A stretch of 26,300 nt of DNA from Chara braunii (lineage: Eukaryota; Streptophyta; Charophyceae; Charales; Characeae). A program made the translations under genes and the position numbers. Below, piece after piece: positions 9,976 to 19,579 of the stretch. Location: the NCBI GenBank assembly GCA_003427395.1, contig BFEA01000656.1, forward strand, positions 287,886-314,185. The letters run 5' to 3'. Under the pieces are notes generated by a model, which had not been told where the DNA came from, ran no database searches, and saw only the letters and a program-made list of their open reading frames with translations. The first letter of the stretch is position 1; each line of letters opens with the position of its first letter.

Positions 9976-10062
9976 GGTCGGTAGCTCAGTGGGTGGGGCA
10001 CTGGTTGGAAATGCGCTTTGTGGTCTGAGGTTGTGGGTTCAAAACTCCGTGTCCTCACGCAT
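9976..10062 (+). repeat. tRNA-derived SINE-like head, good box A and B
   Basis: GGTAGCTCAGTGGGTGGGGCAC (box A from 9982) and GTGGGTTCAAAACTCCG (box B, 10035-10048) match a tRNA promoter closely and with correct spacing. The anticodon arm does not fold as a proper 5-bp stem, so this is a tRNA-derived head and not a working tRNA. A non-tRNA body follows (about 10062-10245), ending in a G-rich stretch. It lies directly downstream of the CAGACTT minisatellite. A SINE is the best reading; no second copy was found in the window. Confidence 0.6.
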
Positions 10063-10247
10063 GGCACCGGCGGGCGTTGACCCATGCACGCCCATCCGCA
10101 CACCACCGTTGGGCTTACACATGGTAAGGATTACAGACACTGCCTGCGCACCACCCAAGGGGCATAGGGCTTTGGGAGGGCTGTTGAAGTATTTGTCTAT
10201 GGTTAGGTCTGATGATCAGGGTCATGTCTCGTGTGCTTCCCATGGGC

Positions 10248-10350
10248 CGGGGGGTGTAGGGGGGTGTGGGGGGTAGGGGGGTTGGGGGGTAGAGGGGGTT
10301 GCGGGCAGGTTTAGGCAGGGTCTTAGGGGGGGGGGAGGAGGGGGGGAGTT
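10248..10350 (+). repeat. Run of G-tracts with G-quadruplex potential
   Basis: Within about 100 bases there are roughly ten runs of four or more G, separated by short T/A spacers (GGGGGGTGTAGGGGGGTGTG and similar), ending in an eleven-G run near 10326-10335 and a seven-G run near 10340-10347. All are on the plus strand. This easily meets the G4 pattern of four G3+ tracts. It follows the SINE-like body and may be its simple-sequence tail. Confidence 0.85.
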
Positions 10351-11549
10351 TAACTTGTACTTGCTAGGCATAGCTGTAGACAGGGCCCTTGGCCCTTGCA
10401 AAATGTGGATGGACAGTAGATACCCATCGTAGGGATAGAGGTCACTGTCGGCACGAATACCCTTACAAGGTTATTTGTGCGTATTTTTGTGTCTCGCACG
10501 AGATGCATCCTCGATGATATTTGCGAGAGTAGCACATCTTTGCGTGGCCCGCAACCGACTCTCAGAAGTCGGAATGGCGAGCGCACATATGATCAGATCA
10601 GAGAGTGTGCGAGCATGCCCCTTGGGGGCACACGCGGTTTTAGACAGACACCTTTTTATTTAGTAAGCTGATGTTGTAATTGACGACCTCGCGCAATAGT
10701 GCGACCTAGAAAGGAGTTAAAATCTTGATTAGCATCACACACGCACTGAGTGCGCTCGCGCAGAGACCGGCATTTTTGATGGTCGACGTCAAGGTTAGTT
10801 ATCAGAACCATGTTCCGAGGTGATTTTTCTTGACTTACCGGAGGTGGCGCTTGGGTCCGCGTAGTGGGAGGTGCGTTGAATGCTTAGGTTGACCATGTTT
10901 TGGTCGGCAGTACAAACTGCCAATGACCTCGGCAAGGTTGGCGTGAGCAGGGTGTGATATAAGTAAAAGTTGCGGTTTCCCGACGCCGATGGTAGGAAGA
11001 GTGTGGCTTTTTGAGGGAGTAGCCGATTTAGAAAGCCAGACTTCCTGGCCACTATGTGATTTTGTCATATGTGCAGCGGCCACGGGTAAAGACGGCCCCA
11101 CCAAGCAGCGGGGGCGGACATGTGGTGCCCGTTGAAGTGGCCGATGGGCCAAAATGCGACCTTTAGTGCCATTTGACAGGCCTGGGAGCAGGGTGGGTAC
11201 TCTTTATGAGGGAGTCTGCGCCTTCTCTACCCAGCCATAGGCCTAGCACTATAGGTTACAACACCTAACTTCCAAGCGGCGGATATAACGCTCGAGGCCA
11301 GCTGCTGGCGACGACGGAGCTGCAGGCATGATGAAAGGTAGCCAAGGGGTTGACTATGCCCCTTAACTTTTGCTGTCGAGCCCGGTCGCGAGGACCGAGG
11401 GGGTACCAGCGGGTTCCTCTCTTTCCCCTCCTCATCAGTTTTCTTTTCTTTCTTTATTTTTACTTTTGTTTTGTATCTTTAATTTTATTATTATATCCCA
11501 TTTATGGGACATGTGCGTGCCGTTGGTACTTGGACCGGTGCTGAGACCA
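10351..11549. other. Unassigned spacer
   Basis: About 1.2 kb with only short open frames on both strands and no recognisable motif. There is a small hairpin at 10555-10572 (CCGACT, 6-base loop, AGTCGG), and CTTACC at 10834-10839 reads as a splice-donor-like GGTAAG on the minus strand. Region 11430-11500 is T-rich. No gene can be supported. Confidence 0.55.
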
Positions 11550-11620
11550 ACGAACTTAACCCGGTTGGTACACCCATGGACTGTTGAAATACAGACCTGA
11601 GGTCGAACTCCAGTTGAAGT
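11550..11620 (+). repeat. tRNA-derived SINE-like head
   Basis: TTAACCCGGTTGGTACACC (11556-11574) resembles a tRNA D-arm/box A and AGGTCGAACTCCA (11600-11612) a T-arm/box B. Between them CTGT-TGAAAT-ACAG can form a 4-bp anticodon-like stem with a 6-base loop, one base short of a normal loop. No acceptor stem closes. This fits a tRNA relic or SINE head; the following sequence has no recognised body. Confidence 0.45.
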
Positions 11621-12149
11621 AGATAAGCGAATACTACAATTATGAATTACCTGGGCCCGGTTGGCCCGATGATACCGAGGTCATTGCTCCCTTCAGGATG
11701 TCCGTTAAAATTGGGACAGTACATAGGAGATTAAGGAGGTCGTGCATAGCAGTGAGGAGCGCCTAGGCCTTTCTTTTGTTGTTCGTTTTATTTTTTTCTC
11801 CCTCAACGAATCTAATGCCTAATCAGGGGCAGATCCCTCCTCATAAGTAGCCTTGTGAGGAACTTAGGAGAAAGAGGTAACTTAAAGGGAGTTAGGCTAC
11901 CGGAGAGATAAAAGAGGCAGGGCGCGGCTGGTCAGTCTAGCGGAGAATATCGGTATGCTGACGGACAGACCAGTGCTACGCGATATCTTGGTCATAGAGT
12001 TGGGAGACACGATGAAGAAGTGAGAAAGTTTGTGGAGAAGACGAAGAAGGCGACGAAGGAGGAGAGCAGGGAATCAGAACGCTTACCTGCATGGAGTCGC
12101 CTTAACGACGTGCGTCTTCCCTTGTTCCTAGGGAGGGTTCATCCTCGGT
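11621..12149. other. Unassigned spacer
   Basis: Purine-rich in part (about 11990-12080, an AGAAGACGAAGAAGGCGACG-type tract). No open frame with a domain. CTTACCTG at 12082-12089 is a consensus splice donor when read on the minus strand. Confidence 0.5.
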
Positions 12150-12600
12150 TTACACAAGCGAGCAAGCTTGTCGCGAGGGCTTGCGATAGAGTGCATGAAA
12201 GCTAGCGAAAGCACAGGCACACAGGGTAAGTGAAAGACGTGAGGGACATGAGAGGAAGTGGGAGTGTGAAGGAGAGAGGGTGCGGGCGCTCAACTGTTTG
12301 TTCCACCAGAGCTCATCTTCAGGCCACACGCCGGGCACACCATCTTCGTGATCAAGCTGTTCGTCGAAGCACACCATCGTTGTCTTTGTCACGCAATCTG
12401 CCCAAGTATTTCCTTTTTCGCCGTTTTCAAGGTCACCATCGAAGTGCTGCTGATGTTCGCGTTGCTGTCCGTGATTGCTACCAAAGATCCCGACGCAGCT
12501 ACTCCTATAAGCGACTTCGTTCAACGTAGTGGCGGAGATGGATGTATCTTTCCGTGTTCTAGTGGAAGATTCATTCTCATTTTGCAAATTGGTGATAGAG
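12150..12600 (-). other. Ambiguous 145-codon frame, part of a dispersed repeat pair
   Basis: The minus-strand frame 12150-12587 is hydrophilic and acidic (for example FDGDLENGEKGN, FDEQLDHEDGV). The opposite strand at 12348-12608 reads as a hydrophobic segment (ISFFAVFKVTIEVLLMFALL). Antisense of hydrophilic codons tends to look hydrophobic, so both cannot be taken at face value. The region around 12530-12600 has a diverged copy at about 15700-15790, and the shared minus-strand peptide QNENESSTRT against QYENESTVRT slightly favours minus-strand coding. No family is recognised; it may be a relic of an unknown repeat. Confidence 0.3.
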
Positions 12601-12673
12601 GAGTGTGAGCCACTTACACTAGCTTATCATCATGATCTTCTACGGCGTCCGAATCGTGATCACCATCCTCAAA

Positions 12674-13120
12674 TCTAGTGGCCATCCTCATCATTCACGC
12701 CGTTGTCACGATCGCTGCCGTGCTGGCCGCTTGTGTTTTCGTCGTCATACTATTTTTCGTGGGGGTCGACTTCATGATCTGCGTGGTTTTAAATGGCCGA
12801 CAGAGGTCGCGGTCAGGAGACATCAGGATCTGGACACGAATGGGGTAAAAAACACTTAGATTGGAGAGAAGTATGAAAGGATTAAGGGGGAGGTGCCTGA
12901 ACCTGGCCAAGATCCGGTCCGGATGCATGGGGTAAGAAGAGAAGTCACACGGGCCCTCCTTTATGGTCGTCCCGAACTTCGTGATCATTGCGCTCGATTG
13001 GGTCCGTCCCCTTTTCATTGGTTGCCACCACTTTGTGGTCGTGCTACTCGTTGTGGCAGTCGCCCACACGCTGGTGTCCACCACACCGCTGCCTGCCAAG
13101 TCGAGGTGAAGTCGGCACAG
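12674..13120 (+). other. Two hydrophobic open stretches, coding status unclear
   Basis: On the plus strand, about 12674-12857 reads LVAILIIHAVVTIAAVLAAC then VFVVILFFVGV and ends at TAA. About 12952-13107 reads MVVPNFVIIALDWV then FVVVLLVVAVAHTL. Both look like membrane segments but have no family match, and the first has no upstream start codon. The minus strand has a Thr/Ser-rich 134-codon frame over the same bases (12695-13099). Repeat-derived antisense composition is the simplest explanation. Confidence 0.25.
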
Positions 13121-13149
13121 CGTCCCTTATCAGAATACAAAAAATGAGC

Positions 13150-13356
13150 TACCGGGCCCATTACCCGGCTTCGGCTAAGAACAATTGAAGAAAAAGGGAA
13201 AACTCCGAAACATTCATGGACCACTACTCTCTACCAAGTCACTAGAACATGTGTGTAAAAAAGCCCCCCAACCACGAATCAGATAGGTGAAACCTATTCA
13301 CAATCCACCTACGACCACAACTAACATGGCTGTTTTCAGCATGAACCGCAGCTTTT
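13150..13356. other. Spacer without supported features
   Basis: AC-rich sequence with no domain-bearing frame and no repeat partner noticed. Confidence 0.5.
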
Positions 13357-13585
13357 CCAGGCCTCATGCTCCCATCAGGCTAGGTTACAGAGTTGCACCA
13401 CCTTGCTCCAGCACCGGCCAGCATTGCTCCAGTTACGACTCTCGATGACCACTGAGACTGCCCCGCAAACAGCCCTCCAGATCTCTCTACCAGGCCTCAC
13501 GCCCCCAGTAAACTAGGTCACAGAGTTGCGCCACCTGGCTTTGGCTCCAGCCAGCGTTGCTCCAGCATTGGTCTTCAAGGGCCAC
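13357..13585 (+). repeat. Tandem duplication, period about 133 bp
   Basis: Unit 1 starts at 13357 and unit 2 at 13490. Shared blocks in order: CCAGGCCTCA(T/C)GC, CTAGGT(T/C)ACAGAGTTGC(A/G)CCACC, TGGCTTTGGCTCCAG against CTTGCTCCAGCACCG, CCAGC(A/G)TTGCTCCAG, and (A/C)CCAC(T/C)GA. Unit 2 stops near 13585. Identity is roughly 75 to 80 percent by eye. No coding role is apparent. Confidence 0.85.
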
Positions 13586-14279
13586 CGAATTTTCGACCAC
13601 CCTTCGCAGGATCACAGATGACTTGCCAAATAACACCTATTCCTACAACCTCCTCGAGAGGCAAACCAAATGGAAAGAAAAACTGGATGTTAGAATTCTT
13701 CGAGAGAGATCGCCCCTCCCTCTCCCTACCGCTCCCCTCTCAGCCCTACACTGCCTCCGCCGAGGCGAGTCACCCACTCTCCCTCGGCCCCAATATAGGA
13801 CCAACCCTCTACCCCCCTTTCCCAAGGAGCACGCAGTTCCCACCTAAAGCATGCCCCCAGCCGCCCCTTGCCCACTTCTGCCTCCATTGGGACTGACGTT
13901 GACCCACACACCAGCCCCTGCCCTAGAATAGGGCAACCCCCTATTCCACCCCTACCCTCTTTGAGACATTCACCCCCCACCTTGTGATGCCCCTGCAAGA
14001 TAGAGCTCCCCCCACCCCCTTCTTACCGTTCAGCCCTCCGAGAACGAGCCGATCCAGCTGACCACAGTTATTGATGACACACTTACCAAAATGTCGATCG
14101 CTATTTGGAAAACAGGGCCTCTTCAAAAATATGCAATAACCCTCGAAAGCACCCTACATCTTTAAGAACAACCCACTGAAGAAAGCGCAAGGCGGCAGTA
14201 AGACTATTACAATTATTCCCCTGCCCCTTCCGCCAATCAACGTTTGGCTCCCACCATGTGCGCGTAGCACCAATTTAAG
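13586..14279. other. C-rich unassigned spacer
   Basis: Pyrimidine/C-rich sequence (many CCCC runs at 13700-14020) with short overlapping frames on both strands and no motif. No gene is supported. Confidence 0.5.
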
Positions 14280-14830
14280 AAAAGTGAAAAACTAATTATC
14301 AAAGAGGGTCTTCAAAATTTATAGTTCTAATAGTAGAATTCCGAAGTTTTCGGATTTCAAGATTAGAAAATCATGATAGAAAATTACTTGGAACTTTTGG
14401 AAATTATAGTCGAAATTCAAGGATACGAAATTATAGAACAGATCCCTACGAATTGTACTGGCGATTTGGAATAGATAATATATGTTTGTGTGTGTGTGTG
14501 TACATGTAGATGATAATATTTTACTTGGGACTTTTTAGAAATTGTAGTCAAATTTCAAGGATATGTGTGTATGTGTGTACATGTAGATGAGAATTTGGCT
14601 GATCAGAAAATAGGAGATAAGATTGTGAGTTTATTTTTCCAAATTTCAAGGATATGTGTGTATGTGTGTGCATGTAGATGAGAATTCGGCTGATCAGAAA
14701 ATAGGAGATAAGATTGTGAGTTTATTTTTCCAAATTTGAGAATCTGAAATTATAACTTTGTAAGCACTAGATTAGAACAAGAATATAGGAAATTAGAAGA
14801 TACAAAATTAAAATCAGCGAAATCAATTTG
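14280..14830 (+). repeat. AT-rich tract with nested tandem repeats
   Basis: Two near-identical units with period 91 lie at 14550-14640 and 14641-14731. They contain TTCAAGGATATGTGTGTATG, then ATGTAGATGAGAATT(T/C)GGCT, then TAGGAGATAAGATTGTGAG, and differ at about two positions, so the duplication is recent. An older related unit lies upstream: CTTGGAACTTTTGGAAATTA at 14388 against CTTGGGACTTTTTAGAAATT at 14524, with a TG dinucleotide run (about 14484-14502) between them. The tract holds no open frame of note. Confidence 0.92.
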
Positions 14831-14831
14831 A

Positions 14832-15530
14832 AAAGGCAGCCGACACGAAGAGCGCCACACATGTTCGCACGAAATTATCCTGCTCCATCGCCACTGTCAT
14901 TATTGTGCTGCTACCTGCTTCCGTGCCTATGACCGGTGAACCAGCTGAAACAAACGCTTGAAACTGCCAGCTCTGTTTGACGCTCCAGCTTGTAACAAGC
15001 CTCCCTCCTCCCACTCCGCATGAGAAGACGCTCCTCACTTTCTGCCCGCGCTGCCCAACCAACCTCCACTAGATTCATGCAGGAGCATAGGAGCAGGGCC
15101 ACTACCATTCCCAAGATCTCATGAAGACTATCCTAATCACCCCGACAGCCTCCCCTTTCTCTAGTGTGTCAACCCGCGACACCACATAAACGAAGCACGG
15201 AGCAAGAGACCTCTTCAGCCTAGGTTATCAAGGCTGGAAGAACCCTCAGCCGAAGCATCACGTCAATGGCTGCGCCAGACAAAACCAGCGGAACCTCGCG
15301 TCATCGCCTGCCGCCGTAATCCCCATTGCCCACATCAACTCCTCGATATTCTTCGCAGGGAGTCGTGCCAACAAGGCGCCGCCAACTCACGAACCGGTCC
15401 ATGTCGATAGCGGAGCGGTGCGACGCTCCCGGTTGCGTCGCGCCGTCGCCAGACTACAAGAAGCCTTGAGTACTTGATCGCGGTGTTTTGCTGTTCTTGG
15501 TGAGATTGTGCCCCTCGTCGTTATTTCACC
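14832..15530. other. Unassigned spacer
   Basis: Minus-strand frames of 67 and 79 codons overlap each other here without recognisable motifs. Composition becomes CG-richer toward 15300-15480. No repeat partner was noticed in the window. No gene is supported. Confidence 0.5.
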
Positions 15531-15533
15531 TGC

Positions 15534-16002
15534 TCATGGTTGCACATCCGGTCCGCATCGTCCTCCTTGATCCCGTTCGTAGTTGTTCATCGTGTTCCAG
15601 GAGCTCACCTCGATGGTCGGAGCTCCTCTAACTATAAACGAACCTGGTCGGCCCAACGACGCGGTGTGCTCATGCATTTGAAAAGGGGGGGCTGCGTGCG
15701 TAGAAAGCGAGATATAGAAATATAAATGGCGGTGGAGGTGCATATTCCTATGTTCTAACTGTCGATTCATTCTCATATTGCACATTTGGTGGGTAGTGTA
15801 GCAATCTCGGTGGTGTGTGCCACCGTGATTGGTATAAAGCACATCGATTCCACTGTTGCCCATAGTGGTAATCGTGTTTCCAGTGGCTGTCGCCTTGCTG
15901 TTCGCCGCTAGTAGCTTGCTCTGCATCGTGGCCTCGATGAGTGAGACTGCCCAGGATGATGAGTGTGTCTTGATCAAGGCAAGAGAGGTGAGTGAGGTGC
16001 AT
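15534..16002 (-). other. Second member of the dispersed repeat pair (147-codon frame)
   Basis: On the minus strand, CACCAAATGTGCAATATGAG at about 15787 matches CACCAATTTGCAAAATGAG at about 12592, with similarity continuing through GAATC...AGAACA...CTCC. The minus-strand frame 15534-15977 is hydrophilic (Asn, Thr, His and Met rich). The plus strand over 15850-16002 reads hydrophobic (VVIVFPVAVALLFAASSLLC). As at 12.2-13.1 kb, the strand with real coding, if any, cannot be decided. No family is recognised. Confidence 0.3.
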
Positions 16003-16009
16003 TGAAGAG

Positions 16010-16985
16010 ATATTGAGGAGGAACTGCCAAGTTTACCACTTGGTGATACAAGGCCGTTTCAGTTGGTGGAAAGCTTGTCAAGATAATTCTGTTAACGAAT
16101 GAGATCTCAACCTGTTAAGGAAACTCAGGAAGTCCAGACACAGCAAATGATGATAGATGATAGTTCTTTCATAAATTTACAGGTGATTGCAGGTGTATGT
16201 TTTTATTGACAATACGGATCGCTGCTTTGGGCCCGTCGATGTTATGCCAGCGCAGGTCTGCTGTCTGGGCAACTTTCGGCCATCTGGCTTTCGCTGTGAT
16301 TTTTGCAGCCTGGAGGTCTGCATCCGATTCTGGGCCAAAGAGGTCATGATTTCATTGTGCATATCGTTGCTCAGGGAGTGTGGTGAGCATACAATCTCAG
16401 GACGTGGAATGTGTCGACGCAGTTTGCAGCCAGTAAGTGACAAGCAGAAAATTGGAGGTCTGTAGGAAAGACTGAGAGAGTTGGATAAGCAGAGTACTAG
16501 GAGGAGCAAATGCACCTGGACGCAGGGCTGTGCTACGTGCATAAGAGGATTACAGTAACGAAGTTAAATAGAGAAAACTGCCCATCGCCCCATGCCCTAG
16601 CGGAAGACTGGGTTTCAATGTTTGGTGAGTGAGGGGTAGCGGCAATCGGCTTGTGCGCCCATTGCTCTGTGGAAGTCTGCTCTCCATCAGGGTTGTGCCT
16701 CTTGTTTGAGTGGTCGTTACCTTCATTTCTCACTTGCAGAGCCTTTGTTTCCTCTCGGTTGTGGTAGTCATTTCCTGTGCATGGTGCATTCCGGGGTTAT
16801 CCCTGATGGTTGTGTTGCTGTATGTGTCCGTGGGCTGATTATGCTGCCTTGAGGTTGACTGGCTGATCGCTCCTGCTGCTAGTCGTATGAGTTTGCAGCT
16901 GTCAGATTCAGATTAAGGTAATTCGTGGTAGGCAAGCTGGCATGTGAAAATCTACTGAGACCAAGGAGGGTTAATACTGTATAAG
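16010..16985. other. Unassigned spacer
   Basis: About 1 kb with short frames on both strands (a 121-codon minus frame at 16177-16542 and a 92-codon plus frame over the same bases) and no motif. No RNA gene or repeat was recognised. Confidence 0.5.
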
Positions 16986-17029
16986 TTTGACTATTGCTGC
17001 AACATTCCGTCCAAATTGGTGCGGCTTTC

Positions 17030-17292
17030 GTTCGACTCTGCAGCTATTCGTGTGAAGTCCCGTGCTGGTGCAGTTATTCCTGGAGGGCAGCTGTTGTGCG
17101 CTCAAGCAGCGGACTGCTGCTGGTTGTTGCTGGGCAGCGCCGTGCATCACTGTGCGCCGTTGCATTGCTGTGCCGCCGCTGCGCCTCGCTGCTGTGTTGC
17201 TGAGCAGCACTGTGCCCTATTGCAGTGTTCGTTGTTGCGCGCTACTGAGGTGCACACTGCGTTCTTGCCGTATGCTGCTGCATTTTGCCTTC
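17030..17292 (+). repeat. CTG/TGC-rich low-complexity DNA
   Basis: Repeated GCTG and TGCTG words dominate (TTGCTGGGCAGC, GCCGCTGCGCCTCGCTGCTG and similar). This yields Cys- and Ala-rich readings in several frames on both strands. The plus frame 17016-17474 (152 codons) is most simply a by-product of this composition. Confidence 0.65.
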
Positions 17293-17329
17293 GTTCGAAT
17301 AGAACACAGGGGGGGCACTCTATTCGAAC
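17293..17329. other. Perfect 11-bp stem inverted repeat with G7 loop
   Basis: GTTCGAATAGA at 17293-17303 is exactly complementary to TCTATTCGAAC at 17319-17329. The 15-base loop contains seven consecutive G. This is too perfect for a GC-balanced stem to be routine chance. It could be a recombination or integration remnant, or a foldback in RNA. Confidence 0.8.
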
Positions 17330-17519
17330 ACCGGTTCTGGGCTGCGTAGCAGCGTTTTGGTCAGAGGTAACAACAGTGTGGCTTGGGGGATTGGTCAAGC
17401 TGCAAAGGGGGTTACTATTGCGACTTGGAGGTTCATCAGAGTGCAGCTGTTCTGCGTTTTGGACCACGATTTGACCATTTTACTGCGTTTTTTTGCCACC
17501 ATTGTGGAGCCCTCAGGCG

Positions 17520-17715
17520 CGTCAAGATTTGAACGCCCTCTCGCGCGAGTCTGAGAGCACCCTTCTTGTATATGAGAGATTTAATGACATCCACTTCTAT
17601 CCGTCTTATTCTAAGTCCAGTCAGAGAGGAAGGTGGCAGGCGGGATTGGAAACCCGTAATCCGCAGCCAGACCTTGTGTGAGGTCAACCCACCGATTGTG
17701 GGAACTATGCCAGAG
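17520..17715 (-). repeat. Possible SINE relic (minus strand)
   Basis: On the minus strand, CTGGCATAGTTCC (17701-17713) resembles box A and GGGTTTCCAATCC (17643-17655) resembles box B with one extra base. A further box-B-like word GGCGTTCAAATC lies at 17526-17537. Spacing between the first two is about 45 bases. No cloverleaf closes. The call rests on weak motifs. Confidence 0.3.
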
Positions 17716-17985
17716 CCCAGGCGAGGTTCTGAAGGTAAGGAACACATAGGTATAATGATCGTTTTCACGTGTGATCCCATCCCCTAAACTGTACTACTCA
17801 CTATTTGTTCGGATGTATGATTGAAGACACTTATTATTTCTGTTTGTTTTTCAGGACTAATCTGAAAAGGCTAATTGAATGAGTATGTGTGATAAGTTAG
17901 ACTATTTGTGTAAATTTAGATAGAATGAATGAGGGAAGGCGGGAAAAAGGTCGGTTTTGTTTGCGTCTGACCGGGTCAACCTAAG

Positions 17986-18228
17986 GTTGAACCCATTCTA
18001 AGTGTGTGGGCTCAATATTATGATTCTTTTTTGTATGTTGGGCTGTTTGCTTGGTATTCAGAGGCTGGGCCGCTCCATAAGTTGGACGGTCTGGTCGCAT
18101 GCTTTTCTTGGGGTTTCTGAACGGAGGATGAGACCCATAAGTTGGGTACTCAGAGTCCTTGTTTCTTTTGTTGTTGAACAAAGTTGAGCACATTCTAAGT
18201 GTGTGTATCCAGTTCTATGTTTATTTCT
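17986..18228 (+). repeat. Direct repeat pair, 197 bp apart, plus a shorter internal repeat
   Basis: GTTGAACCCATTCTAAGTG at 17986 recurs as GTTGAGCACATTCTAAGTG at 18183, with similarity continuing through TGTG and a T-rich tail. Between them CCATAAGTTGG occurs twice, at 18075 and 18135, 60 bases apart. The second long copy ends about 25 bases before the inverted integrase segment. This may be the edge of an unrecognised LTR or tandem repeat. Confidence 0.75.
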
Positions 18229-18229
18229 G

Positions 18230-18499
18230 AGGGGGACACAGGCTCATGAAGTCAATCGAGATAGACTCACCTGGTTCGCTAGGAATCGGTAATGGTTTCA
18301 GAAGACCAAGTGGATTCTCATGTGAAGGTTTGTTCCTCTGACACACCAAACATGTACGAACATAAGTTTGTACGTCTTCTTTCAATCCCTTCCACTCAAA
18401 GCGTTCTCTAACTTCTGCGTAAGTTTTCTTGAAACCAAAATGTCCTTCAAAGTCATGACATTCCCCAATCAGCAGACTTTTGATTTCTTCTTGATGAAG
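18230..18499 (-). pseudogene. Integrase H2C2 zinc-finger segment, inverted relative to its core
   Basis: The minus strand reads continuously from 18499 to about 18230 as a Ty3/gypsy integrase N-terminus: LLIGECHDFEGHFGFKKTYA (two His), FEWKGLKEDV, YVRTCLVCQRNK (Cys pair), PLGLLKPLPIPSEPGESISI, then DFMSLC with the first catalytic Asp. It lacks an ATG, so a Met-based ORF search misses it. It closely parallels the intact order at 5160-5390. The next part of the same protein (VIIIVDRFSKY) begins at 18499 on the opposite strand, so the two halves abut head-to-head. Upstream of 18230 no RNase H is seen. The segment is either an in-place inversion or a fragment of another copy. Confidence 0.88.
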
Positions 18500-19516
18500 T
18501 AATAATTATTGTGGATCGTTTCTCTAAATATGCCATGTTTATTCCCTTACCCGCAGAAGCGCGAACAAAACTTGTCATCCAAAAGTTTCAGATGCGATGG
18601 GCAACTGACTATGGTTTTCCTCTCTCCATTGTATCTGATCGTGATGCCAGGTTCACAGGTATGCCATGGCAAAATCTTATGGAAGCATATGGTACACGAT
18701 TGACCATGTCGTCTGGGCGACACCCTGAAACGAATGGACAAAGTGAGCAGATGAACCGTTTGTGCCAGCAACTTTTGCGCATGTATGTGGGACCCGATCA
18801 GATTGATTGGGACGAGAACTTACCCAAAATAGCAAGTGCATACAACAGTAGTATTTATACCGCTACAGGGTGTACGCCTAATGCACTGCACAAGGGGTGG
18901 AAACCTAAGCGTCCCATTGATGTGCTAACACGGGACTAGTTCCTTAGGTTACCTCCAGGGACCCGGGAGGATGCAGTATTGTTTCAAGAAGACATTAAGA
19001 AAGTAAAGGACAATCTGAAGAAATCTCAGGACCAAATGATTGAGCAAGCTAACAAGCATCGCCGACCATCAACATTCAAGGAAGGTGATCTAGTCTGGGT
19101 CAAGTCCAAAGAGTTTTCATTGGAAGAAGATGTGTCTCAGAAACTTTTGTCTATCTATTTTGGACACTGGGAAGTTCTCAAAGTAATTGGGAATGAAGAG
19201 GAACCGTCTTACCGTATTGACATTCCCCCTCACCTCAAAATGTATCATGTATTTCACGCGTTCAAATTGTTGCCCTATGTAGAAGGAAATGGGTTCCCAA
19301 ATAGACCATCTATGATCCATGGAAGGCAGATATGAAGTAGACCGGATCATAGAACATGGGTACTTTTCTACAGGTGGACGTGGACGACCCCAGAAGCAGT
19401 TCAAGGTACGTTTTAAATCTCAGGCACCATCCGAGGACAGATGGTTTAGTAAACGAGAATTACTTGAAACTGCTCGTGATATTGTATCTGCATATGAACG
19501 TGGGTTGAAGTCTTAG
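18499..19516 (+). pseudogene. Chromovirus integrase core, GPY/F-like module and chromodomain (second copy)
   Basis: The plus frame opens with VIIIVDRFSKYAMFIPLP at 18499. It carries the second Asp in SDRDARFTG and the Glu in HPETNGQSEQMNR, with spacing as in DDE integrases. A TAG at 18937-18939 interrupts the frame after LTRD; the same frame continues through KHRRPSTFKEGDLVWVKSKE, YFGHWEVLKVIG (GPY/F-like) and VFHAFKLLPY to 19335. A one-base shift near 19320 leads to the chromodomain, EVDRIIEHG, KQFKVRFKSQ, RWFSKRELLETA, ending at 19516. Only one stop and one shift over 1 kb make it less decayed than the 4-6 kb copy. It shares the ELL...AYER chromodomain ending with that copy, so both are one lineage. 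Confidence 0.9.
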
Positions 19517-19579
19517 TTATTTTTGCGATGGAACTCGAAAATAGGTCGGCAGGAATGCTGTAACCCGTGTTCTGCAGCA

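Noticed and set aside
9729-10106. Phe-rich minus-strand frame of 125 codons
   Set aside because: It is a translation of the A(n)CAGACTT minisatellite.
17016-17474. A 152-codon Cys/Ala-rich plus frame
   Set aside because: CTG-rich low complexity gives similar readings in several frames; no spaced Cys pattern comparable to the 23-24 kb frames.
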